A stretch of 64,000 nucleotides of DNA from JAAZGD01 sp034003765 (GTDB taxonomy: Bacteria > Bacillota > Clostridia > Peptostreptococcales > Anaerovoracaceae). Position numbers and translations under genes: made by a program. The stretch's first letter is position 1. Each line of letters opens with the position of its first letter. The stretch covers positions 62,001-126,000 of the forward strand of contig JAVEXZ010000002.1 in the NCBI GenBank assembly GCA_034003765.1, written 5' to 3'. Shown piece by piece: positions 33,846-41,719 of this stretch. The notes beneath the pieces were generated by a model. The model had not been told where the DNA came from and did no database searches. It saw only the letters and a program-made list of their open reading frames with translations.

Positions 33846-34517
33846 TTATTCCTCTACCTCCTCCTTGTCCTCATCAAAACTATCCATGATAAGGTTTACA
33901 AAGGTGTTAGATCCTGTTTTTACAAAATCACTGAATTTAGCAACTTGTCGTTCTAGTGCATTGCCTTCTTTTTTTGATAGTTCCTCTACTGTAAAGATGT
34001 CTTCTAGCTTAACATTATAATCCCCAGGCTTTTGTTCCATAAAGTCAGGGGTGAAGTCGGATTTCATAAGCTGAAGACCCTGGTCCTCTTTGAGTTCCCC
34101 TTCTTCATTTAATTGAGGCTGCGGGTTATTTGTCTCTTTGCTTGTAAGCCCTTCTGATTTTTTCGTAGAAAAGTAATACACATAATCCAAAAATTCTTTC
34201 CATCTAGGAGGGGTTTGAACTCTCCCTGCGAAGGAAAGGTCCTTACCTTGTGGAAATTGAAACACCGTAATCCAGCCTTCTCCACTATAGGATGGGAAAT
34301 CATAGATCTCCTCCCAAGTAAATACCCCCAGCCTCTTACAATAATCAAGAAAATCCATCCACATAAAATGAGGTATCAAGTAGGTGGTGTTTGTTAGGCC
34401 TCGACCATACCGAACCTTATAAAGACCTTGAGCATCTGAAGGTTCAATTTCCATGTGATACGCAAATTCTTCCGTTTTTACTTGAAGGCGAAAGCCTATG
34501 GCATCCGATACTTGCAT
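33846..34517 (-). CDS. Hypothetical protein
   Basis: 223 residues with no signal peptide or membrane span. The N-terminal 115 residues are rich in aromatic residues (TTYLIPHFMWMDFLDYCKRLGVF, YYFSTKK), and the C-terminal part is acidic and likely flexible (DEDKEEVEE at the end). I recognise no family. It shares a transcript with the AbrB-like gene, being 13 bases upstream. ATG 34517 is preceded by GGAGAAAAG. Confidence 0.7.
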   Translation of the reverse strand: MQVSDAIGFRLQVKTEEFAYHMEIEPSDAQGLYKVRYGRGLTNTTYLIPHFMWMDFLDYCKRLGVFTWEEIYDFPSYSGEGWITVFQFPQGKDLSFAGRVQTPPRWKEFLDYVYYFSTKKSEGLTSKETNNPQPQLNEEGELKEDQGLQLMKSDFTPDFMEQKPGDYNVKLEDIFTVEELSKKEGNALERQVAKFSDFVKTGSNTFVNLIMDSFDEDKEEVEE

Positions 34518-34598
34518 ACTTTTCTCCTATTTGTACTGAAAACATATTTTACCACAGCAATTTACTTGATTCAATAGATGAGACCAATAAACCTAGGC

Positions 34599-36584
34599 TT
34601 ATGTGAATTCTTTTATAATTACTTGAATTATATTTTTGGCATTAAGAAGAAAAGCTGGCTTAGGCTGCTCTTGTTCTCTTTCATCTGACCAATACTTTTC
34701 CAAATATTTTTCTGTCATTTCATCCAATGTAAATCCCTTTTCATATAAGCCCAAAATGAAGTTTTTTTTATGGATAGCGTCTTTGGTAAATTGTTTCCAA
34801 TATTCATGATTATAGTCAATTGGAAGGATACCGTAATGTGGAAGAATAATCATTCTCGCTCCTAGCTCTTGGCATTTTTCTCCCGAAGCTATGCTATCAT
34901 TATATGATTTTAGCATAGCTGTATGAACAAAATCTGGACTTACCAATATTCCCGTAGATTCCGAGGCAAAGAGTACTCCATCTGGCTCCATAAAGAAACT
35001 CAAGCTACAGTTGGTATGGCCTGGGGTCTCTAATACCCTAAGAACCCTATCTCCAAGTTCTATTCTGTCACCTTCACAAACAATATGTTCGACTTTCATA
35101 TTATCACTAATAAGTTCTATTGGCTTTCCTGAATACAGTTCCCCAGCCTTTTCCCCCAATTCTTTTATGAGCTTTAGGGCATTGGGTTTTTCTAATACCT
35201 GGGCCCCATGCTGTGAGCCTATCACTAAAGCATCTTTGTAACGGCCCTTAATGTATGGTAAGGCTCCTATATGGTCATAGTGGGTATGGCTTAATACTAT
35301 GTAGTCTAAGGGCCTAGCTCCCAGTTTTGTTTCAATATTTGCCAAAAGTTGTTCCCAACAATAGGCCATTCCACAATCCATTAAAGCCGTCTTTTCACTA
35401 CCCACTATTAAAAGCGCTTCTCCACCTTGTCCTGCTGTAACTCGATAAATAGGTTGGGGAAAATCAAGCCTATCATGACCCGGGAAATTTTCAAATAGGG
35501 GTAAATTCTTTGTCATAAAAATATCCTTGTTCCTGCTAGTAAATACTTGAATAAAATTCGTTGTAATCATTAAAACAATTACAATTCCCATAAAGCCAGT
35601 AATGGGAAATAGATAAGCAACTATATTAGAAAAGCCAACAAGGCCAATTAAGTAAGCGGCTATAGCAAGGGCAATTATAATAGGCTTCTTAGATGGCCCT
35701 TCTTTAATTTTCGTGGTAAAACCATAAAAATTTGTTGTAGCTGAAGCGTAAATTGCAAAGACAAGTATAATTGTATAAAGCAAATTAATCTTTGGGCCAA
35801 GGCGTTGTGTGTAAGCTAGTAAAGGCATTTCCATTGCTTGACTGAATTCCATATCTTTTTGCATAGCTAAGGTTAAAATAAAAGCAAGACCAGCTAGGGA
35901 CGCCCCCCCTAGCATAGCCCCGATTAAAGCCTTCTTGATGTTTTTAGCATGAAGGGATGCAGTGGAAACAATTGGTATTACTGCTAATATGTTATATGAG
36001 AGATAGAGAATTGCTGATATATACCAGGTTGGCGATAAGGGAGATGGACAAACAGTCTCACCAATGTCAACAGGCCCTAAGGGAGCTCTTATAACAAGAA
36101 TAGAGACAGCTACAACTACAAAGAGTAGAATGGGTACCAACCACCTAAAAATGCCCGCTATTCGGCTAAAACCCCCTAAGACAGTGAATACAACTACGAG
36201 TATAATGATGGCACCGCCTATTAATGTTGAACCTCCAAATTGTTGGTGAAATAGGGCTCCCCCAGCTGCACTCATAGTAACTAAAACTGCGAATAAAATT
36301 AAAGCCATAAAATATCCCACTAAATTGCTAAGTCTCTTATTATTCCCAGGAACTATAATTCTCCCCATATCGTTGGTGTTAAGTTTCTTTGCAATATATG
36401 CGGTAAAAACCCCTATTAAAATGAATAGAATCCCCGCAACTCCTACTCCGATCTTTGCTTGGTCACCAAAGCATCCGAAAAACTGCCATATCTCTCTTCC
36501 CGATGCAAATCCCGCCCCCATAATAGTGCCTATATACATAAAGGCTACACCGAAAATGCCTATTTTGTTTGTCTTCATCATCAT
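34599..36584 (-). CDS. YkvI-like permease fused in frame to a metallo-beta-lactamase-fold hydrolase
   Basis: 661 residues. Residues 1 to about 350 are a 10-12 span YkvI-type permease (GIFGVAFMYIGTIMGAGFASGREIWQFF is diagnostic). From Met357 a soluble MBL domain begins: YRVTAGQGGEALLIVGSEKTALMDCG, then SHTHYDHIGALPY with H433, H435, D437 and H438, and VLETPGHTNCS, DGVLFASES and ILPHYG. The ATG for Met357 (35516) has its own AAGGAT site 6 bases upstream and would give a 305-residue standalone enzyme, a normal length. The frame passes from permease to hydrolase without a stop, so either a stop was lost or both a fusion and a short form are made. It overlaps the rarD-like gene by 4 bases. Confidence 0.82.
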   Translation of the reverse strand: MMMKTNKIGIFGVAFMYIGTIMGAGFASGREIWQFFGCFGDQAKIGVGVAGILFILIGVFTAYIAKKLNTNDMGRIIVPGNNKRLSNLVGYFMALILFAVLVTMSAAGGALFHQQFGGSTLIGGAIIILVVVFTVLGGFSRIAGIFRWLVPILLFVVVAVSILVIRAPLGPVDIGETVCPSPLSPTWYISAILYLSYNILAVIPIVSTASLHAKNIKKALIGAMLGGASLAGLAFILTLAMQKDMEFSQAMEMPLLAYTQRLGPKINLLYTIILVFAIYASATTNFYGFTTKIKEGPSKKPIIIALAIAAYLIGLVGFSNIVAYLFPITGFMGIVIVLMITTNFIQVFTSRNKDIFMTKNLPLFENFPGHDRLDFPQPIYRVTAGQGGEALLIVGSEKTALMDCGMAYCWEQLLANIETKLGARPLDYIVLSHTHYDHIGALPYIKGRYKDALVIGSQHGAQVLEKPNALKLIKELGEKAGELYSGKPIELISDNMKVEHIVCEGDRIELGDRVLRVLETPGHTNCSLSFFMEPDGVLFASESTGILVSPDFVHTAMLKSYNDSIASGEKCQELGARMIILPHYGILPIDYNHEYWKQFTKDAIHKKNFILGLYEKGFTLDEMTEKYLEKYWSDEREQEQPKPAFLLNAKNIIQVIIKEFT

Positions 36585-37492
36585 ATATTTCCTTTTGCTT
36601 CCTTAAATTCTCCTATTGTGAAGAATATAAGTCCAACCCAAATAATTGCAAAAGAAATGAATTGTACTTCATCAAAAGGTTCCAGAAACAAAAAGATTCC
36701 AATGATCAAAGAAATAGATGGCGATATATATTCGATTATCCCAAGAGTGATTAAGGGGAGCCTATTGGTTGCAATAGCAAAAAGCCCTAGGGCAAGTGCA
36801 GTAATAGGGCCAGTCAACATTAAGAGCCCATACTGATAAGGTTCTCCTACCCCCAAAGCACCCTTTCCTTGCACTTCCAGGTAAATAATAACCCCTAAGG
36901 CAGGAAGAGCTAAAAACATGGTTTCATAGAGAAGAGACAACATGGCTTCTATGCGAAAGCTCTTCTTGATGGCAGCATATGATGCAAAAGTAACTGCCAA
37001 CCCTAGTGCAATAAAAGGCACTTGTCCAAAATGAATTAAGAGGACCACAAGGCCCACACATGCCAAGGCAAAGGCAATTTTTTTGTGAGAGGAAACCTTT
37101 TCATGGAAGAGTACCATTCCAAAAATACAGACAAAAAGAGGCTCAATATAGTAGCCAATAGAAGTTTGAATTACAAAGTCCGCATTAACTGCCCATATAT
37201 ATAAAGACCAATTGGTGGTTATTAATAAACCTGCAATAAAGAAGCGAAGGCCAAGGCCCTTTACCTTAAGGGGCGCTATTATCCTCTTCCATCCATAACT
37301 CTTTAGGCTTACAATAAAACAGACCAAGGCTACAAGAAATATTCGGTAAAATATTATTACCGAACTTTCAATGGGCCTTAATGCCTGCCAGTAGATAGGC
37401 AAAAACCCCCACAATATGGCACATGCCAAGGCCGCCTGCATACCTGACCTATATTCACCTTTATGACCAGATTTTTGTCCCTCTAAGCCCAA
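36581..37492 (-). CDS. rarD: RarD-type EamA family transporter
   Basis: 303 residues with 10 membrane spans and no lipobox, matching the RarD branch of EamA permeases (ALACAILWGFLPIYWQAL is the typical first span; YIEPLFVCIFGMVLFHE lies in the middle). TTG 37492 is the likely start because AGGTG stands 5 bases before it, while the first ATG (37441) has a poor site. RarD relatives move small metabolites; the name comes from a chloramphenicol-sensitive phenotype. It lies in the murI-hypothetical-rarD-ykvI operon. Confidence 0.88.
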   Translation of the reverse strand: MGLEGQKSGHKGEYRSGMQAALACAILWGFLPIYWQALRPIESSVIIFYRIFLVALVCFIVSLKSYGWKRIIAPLKVKGLGLRFFIAGLLITTNWSLYIWAVNADFVIQTSIGYYIEPLFVCIFGMVLFHEKVSSHKKIAFALACVGLVVLLIHFGQVPFIALGLAVTFASYAAIKKSFRIEAMLSLLYETMFLALPALGVIIYLEVQGKGALGVGEPYQYGLLMLTGPITALALGLFAIATNRLPLITLGIIEYISPSISLIIGIFLFLEPFDEVQFISFAIIWVGLIFFTIGEFKEAKGNI

Positions 37493-37509
37493 TTTAGCAC
37501 CTACACTTA

Positions 37510-38091
37510 CTATTCATCTTCATTGTAACCATAGCCATCTTCATCCTCATCCGTTTCTAAATAATCATCATCTCCATCACTTAAGGAGTATGTCATAATA
37601 TTTTCATCTATAGAATAGTCAATTGCTTGAGAAAAGTCATAGTCGTATTCAGCGCCTTCAATTTTTTCCAATCTAGAAATCACCAGTGCTTCCATCACAG
37701 TAACTTGACTAGAGACTTTTGTTGCTTTGTCTTTGATGGTAACTCGGCTTTCATTTGCAAACCATTCTTTAAATCTTAAAATCTCATCAGCAAAAAAGCC
37801 TAGGTCCTTGTCGTCTTCGGCCTTTTTAGACAAACCTATTAGGGCCCTTTTTATTAATTCCAAAAGTGTATATATCTCCACCTCGGTATCTGGACATGCT
37901 TCTAGGGCTTCGTTAAAATAGCCCTCTATTACTTCTGACATTACATCCTCAGGAATACCCTTAAGCAATTGATAAAGTGCTCCAAGGGAAATAGTTTCAT
38001 GACCTTCCACTAGATCTGCGAAGTTCTCAAAATACTCAAATTCTGCTGGGTCCTCAAGCCCCAAGTATTCTAATAATTCCTGGTAATCCAT
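37510..38091 (-). CDS. Acidic hypothetical protein
   Basis: 193 residues, strongly acidic (a run of Asp/Glu with DGDDDYLETDEDEDGYGYNEDE at the end), helical in the first two thirds, without membrane spans. No family is recognised. It lies between murI and the rarD-like gene, 17-21 bases from each, so it is translated from the same message. The acidic tail could serve protein or metal binding; nothing in the sequence says which. Confidence 0.7.
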   Translation of the reverse strand: MDYQELLEYLGLEDPAEFEYFENFADLVEGHETISLGALYQLLKGIPEDVMSEVIEGYFNEALEACPDTEVEIYTLLELIKRALIGLSKKAEDDKDLGFFADEILRFKEWFANESRVTIKDKATKVSSQVTVMEALVISRLEKIEGAEYDYDFSQAIDYSIDENIMTYSLSDGDDDYLETDEDEDGYGYNEDE

Positions 38092-38112
38092 TATTCGATT
38101 CTTCCTTTCTTT

Positions 38113-38931
38113 TTATACAAGATTATCTAGTTCCAGATTTCTAAACTCAATTTTAACTGGTGTGTTCTCAAAAATACGATTGATCATATTTATAAAGTTC
38201 TCCGATAAATCAGAGGCATAGAAAACACTTTCTTCTTGGGCTTTTAGAGCATAAATCCCAAGTTCTTCTAGCCTACTGCTTATGTTATCTACTATTATCT
38301 CACTGGGGTCTATAATCTCTAGGTTGGGATACATTCTCTCTAGTGTTCCTCTTATCAAGGGATAGTGGGTACATCCCAATACCAAAGTATCTATCCTGTT
38401 CTCAAGTATAAAATCATCAAGATAATACTTCAAAGTTAAGTTCATAATATCATTTTGAATAATACCCTCTTCTATAAGGGGAACAACCGCAGCACAAGGA
38501 GTCTGAAAAACCTGAACATGGGGATTAAAACTATGTATTAACTCTGGGTATACTTGGCTTTGGATTGTAACTTTGGTACCGATAATCCCCACCCTATTGT
38601 CTTCTAGGGCCATATCAGCTACTAGCTTTGCTGTAGGCTCGATAATCCCTAAAATAGGGATTTGAGGGAACTTTTGTTGGAGTTCAACTAGGCATGTAGA
38701 ACTAACAGTATTACAGGCAATAACAATCATTTTAACATTGTTATCTACTAGGAATTCTGCAATTTGTATTGCAAACCCGCATATAGTTCGGACAGATTTT
38801 GAACCATAAGGAGTTCTAGCAGTATCTCCAAAGTAAATAATTCTTTCCTCAGGTAAAGCCTTTGTAAGATGGGGAATACATGTAAGTCCACCTAGTCCAG
38901 AATCGAAAAATCCTATGGGTCTATTATCCAT
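38113..38931 (-). CDS. murI: Glutamate racemase
   Basis: 272 residues from ATG 38931 (MDNRPIGFFDSGLGG); an ATG at 38964 is in frame but would begin inside the promoter. The two catalytic Cys are seen in IACNTVSST (C73) and LGCTHYPL (C187), with the substrate motif FDSGLGG (residues 9-15). It makes D-glutamate for the wall peptide. AAGGG lies 7 bases before the ATG. First gene of a four-gene operon. Confidence 0.95.
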   Translation of the reverse strand: MDNRPIGFFDSGLGGLTCIPHLTKALPEERIIYFGDTARTPYGSKSVRTICGFAIQIAEFLVDNNVKMIVIACNTVSSTCLVELQQKFPQIPILGIIEPTAKLVADMALEDNRVGIIGTKVTIQSQVYPELIHSFNPHVQVFQTPCAAVVPLIEEGIIQNDIMNLTLKYYLDDFILENRIDTLVLGCTHYPLIRGTLERMYPNLEIIDPSEIIVDNISSRLEELGIYALKAQEESVFYASDLSENFINMINRIFENTPVKIEFRNLELDNLV

Positions 38932-38954
38932 ATCGTAACCCTTACCTCCTGTGT

Positions 38955-38998
38955 TATAATACATGAAGTATTATACATGAGAACAAAATTAATGTAAA
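38955..38998 (-). promoter_or_regulatory. murI promoter inside a TATAATAC dyad
   Basis: On the minus strand TTTACA (38993-38998), a 17-base spacer and a perfect TATAAT (38970-38975). The region is a perfect 8-bp inverted repeat TATAATAC-ATGAA-GTATTATA (38955-38975), so a -10-like sequence also points to pepF on the plus strand, though no good -35 is seen for that direction. Confidence 0.65.
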
Positions 38999-39014
38999 CC
39001 ATAGGAGACCAATC

Positions 39015-40814
39015 ATGACCATCCAAAAACCAAATAATTTACCAAAGATAGAAGAAAAATACACATGGGATTTGCAGGCAATGTACCCTGAGGAATCCCA
39101 ATGGAAAATGGACTTTGACCACTCTCTTGTCTTAGCCAAAGAAGTGGCTGAACTAGAAGGCAGTCTTACAAAAAGTGCCCAAAATCTATACACTGCCTTG
39201 GAGAAAAAAGATGGGCTGTGGCAGTTAGCAGAAAAAGTCTTTGTTTATTCAAGAATGAGAAAAGATGAAGATAATAGGGTCAGCAAGTATATAGAAATGG
39301 CGGGGCAATCTAACATCCTGCTTTCGGAAATATCAAAACTCTTAGCCTTTTTTACACCAGAACTTCTTGTGGCTGATAAAGACCTGGTTTTTGCCTATCT
39401 GGCTGAAGCTCCAGAGCTTGAAATCTATAGACATTATTTAGAGGAAGTTTTTCGAGTAAAAGACCACGTTCTTAGCCAAGAAGAAGAGCGGATATTGGCA
39501 GCTACTGGTCAGGTTCTTCATGCTCCCATAGAAATATTTACCGCCTTTAACAATGCGGACATGAAGTTTGGGAATATTACAAATGACCAGGGACAAGAAG
39601 AAGAATTAACCCACGGCAACTACAGCAAGTTTTTAGAATCTACAAATCAATCCACTAGGAAAACCGCCTTTGAGGCGATGTATGTGCCCTATAAAAATAA
39701 TACCAACACTCTAGCAACGGCATATGATTTTAGTGTTAGAACCAATGGAGTGTCTGCAGAACTAAGAAAATATGGTGGGGCTAAATTAAGTGCCTTGTCA
39801 GGTGATAACATTCAAGAATCTGTTTATGACAACTTGGTAACCCAAGTTCGTGAGTCACTTCCCTCTCTTCACAAATACATGACCATTAGGAAGCGGGCTT
39901 TGAAATTGGATGAATTGAATATGTACGACCTATACGTTCCAATTGTCCACCAAGAGGAAAAAACATATACCTTTGAAGAGGCTGTGGATTTAATGTGCCG
40001 AGCCTTAGAACCCCTAGGAAAAGAATATGTTCTGGCAGCTAGAGAAGGAGTAAAAAATCGTTGGATTGATGTTTATGAAAGTCAGGGGAAAACCTCAGGA
40101 GCCTATAGCTTTGGTTGCTATGATTCCCTTCCATATATCCTCTTGAATTTCGACGGTAAGTTGAAGGATGTATTTACCCTTGTCCATGAAATGGGACATA
40201 GTATGCATAGCTATTATACCAGAAGAAGTCAACCATATATTTATGGGGGCCATAGTATATTTACAGCCGAAGTTGCATCTACTGTAAATGAAGTCCTATT
40301 AATGCATTATCTAATTGAAAGTGCCGAGAGTTCGGAGGAAAAAGCTTACCTTAATAACCTCTATTTGGAAGGCTTCCGGTCCACCCTTTTCAGACAAACC
40401 ATGTTTGCAGAATTCGAAGACCTAACTCATAAAGCTTCCAAAGAAGGCACCATACTAACTAGCGATTGGCTTTGTGAAAACTATGGAGCCCTGAACAAAG
40501 CCTACCAGGGTGACCAAGTGGTACAAAACCCCCAAATAGCATATGAGTGGTCTAGAATTCCTCATTTTTACCGAGCTTTTTATGTTTATAAGTATGCTAC
40601 TGGCTATTCTGCTGCCAATGCTATTGCCAAAGGTTTATTGGAAGGCGGTAAGGAAAAGCAAGAGAATTATCTGGCCTTTCTAGCATCAGGAGAAAGTGAT
40701 TATCCCATAGAGCTCCTAAAGATCGCTGGTGTTTCAATGGATACTCCAGGGCCAGTTCAAGAAGCAATGCAGACCTTCGCCGCCCTAGTTGATTCCATGG
40801 ATAAACTGATATGA
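39015..40814 (+). CDS. pepF: Oligoendopeptidase F
   Basis: 599 residues, the usual M3B length. The zinc motif is HEMGH at 391-395 (LVHEMGHSMHSYY) with the downstream Glu in FTAEVASTVNE. This cytosolic metallopeptidase cuts peptides of roughly 7-17 residues, so it continues the breakdown begun by the peptide importer. ATG 39015 follows AGGAG. It overlaps the next gene by 4 bases (ATGA), which gives translational coupling, and is divergent from murI. Confidence 0.95.
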   Translation: MTIQKPNNLPKIEEKYTWDLQAMYPEESQWKMDFDHSLVLAKEVAELEGSLTKSAQNLYTALEKKDGLWQLAEKVFVYSRMRKDEDNRVSKYIEMAGQSNILLSEISKLLAFFTPELLVADKDLVFAYLAEAPELEIYRHYLEEVFRVKDHVLSQEEERILAATGQVLHAPIEIFTAFNNADMKFGNITNDQGQEEELTHGNYSKFLESTNQSTRKTAFEAMYVPYKNNTNTLATAYDFSVRTNGVSAELRKYGGAKLSALSGDNIQESVYDNLVTQVRESLPSLHKYMTIRKRALKLDELNMYDLYVPIVHQEEKTYTFEEAVDLMCRALEPLGKEYVLAAREGVKNRWIDVYESQGKTSGAYSFGCYDSLPYILLNFDGKLKDVFTLVHEMGHSMHSYYTRRSQPYIYGGHSIFTAEVASTVNEVLLMHYLIESAESSEEKAYLNNLYLEGFRSTLFRQTMFAEFEDLTHKASKEGTILTSDWLCENYGALNKAYQGDQVVQNPQIAYEWSRIPHFYRAFYVYKYATGYSAANAIAKGLLEGGKEKQENYLAFLASGESDYPIELLKIAGVSMDTPGPVQEAMQTFAALVDSMDKLI

Positions 40815-41719
40815 GTAAGTTTGTATTTAATGTTGAAGAAAAAGACTCTGGCAGGTCCATCAAGGATATCTTGCGGAATGAATTAGGGTTTTCTAAAAGA
40901 CTAAGGGCTAAGTTGAAAAACAATCCTGAGCTGGTACGCCTAAACGGTATTGAAGCTGAAGGATGGATACCATTAAAAACTGGAGACCAAGTAACCGTTG
41001 ATTTCCCTAAGGAAACCAGCAATTTTGTCCCAGAAAATATACCCCTAGATATTATTTATCAAGATAATGACTTGCTCATTTTGAATAAGCAAGCTGGCAT
41101 CGTATGCCACCCCACAAAGGGCCATCCAGGACATACCATATCTAATGGGGTTCAGCATTATATAGACACAAACAACAAAGAGTTTAAGATACGCTTTATC
41201 AATCGACTTGATATGGATACCTCGGGGGTTCTAGCCATTGCAAAGAATTCTCATAGCCAAGATGCTGTGGTAAAGCAAATGAAGGATAATCAGGTAGAGA
41301 AAAAATATTTAGCTGTGGTAAAAGGCGTAATAGAAAAGGACTCTGGAAAGATAGACCAACCTATAGGTCAGCCAGATCCATTACTAGTTAATCGTGGTGT
41401 AGTGGATAATGGAGATGAATCCACTACACACTATAAAGTAATTGCCAGATATCATAAAGGCTATAGTTTGGTTGAACTTCTTTTAGAAACGGGAAGAACA
41501 CATCAAATACGTGTTCATCTTGCTCACATTGGGCATCCTATTGTAGGAGATCACCTATATGGAGAGAATGAACCTTTTTTAATTGAAAGGCAGGCTCTTC
41601 ATGCTCTCTCCTTATCCTTTGACCATCCTGTTACAGGACAACCTATGGTTTTTGAAGCCCCTTTACCAGAAGACATGGAATGCCTTATTAAAAATCTTAG
41701 GGAATATACTGCTCTGTAA
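40811..41719 (+). CDS. RluA/RluD-family pseudouridine synthase
   Basis: 302 residues. An N-terminal S4-like RNA-binding segment (SIKDILRNELGFSKRLRAKLKN) is followed by the catalytic domain with RFINRLDMDTSGVLAIAKN. The Asp of RLD is the catalytic residue; the usual HRLD reads NRLD here, seen in some branches. Then come KKYLAVVKG and RTHQIRVHLAHIGHPIVGDHLYG. It makes pseudouridine in rRNA or tRNA; the exact site cannot be told. It runs into the convergent M56 gene and the last 23 bases overlap it. Confidence 0.9.
   Translation: MSKFVFNVEEKDSGRSIKDILRNELGFSKRLRAKLKNNPELVRLNGIEAEGWIPLKTGDQVTVDFPKETSNFVPENIPLDIIYQDNDLLILNKQAGIVCHPTKGHPGHTISNGVQHYIDTNNKEFKIRFINRLDMDTSGVLAIAKNSHSQDAVVKQMKDNQVEKKYLAVVKGVIEKDSGKIDQPIGQPDPLLVNRGVVDNGDESTTHYKVIARYHKGYSLVELLLETGRTHQIRVHLAHIGHPIVGDHLYGENEPFLIERQALHALSLSFDHPVTGQPMVFEAPLPEDMECLIKNLREYTAL

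Noticed and set aside
34109..34348. Separate small gene inside the 33846-34517 hypothetical
   Set aside because: It is an alternative frame on the same strand with no ribosome site, inside a longer frame with a good start.
41190..41230. RluD-like protein inactivated by NRLD in place of HRLD
   Set aside because: The catalytic Asp is intact; Asn at the first position occurs in some branches, so activity is likely.
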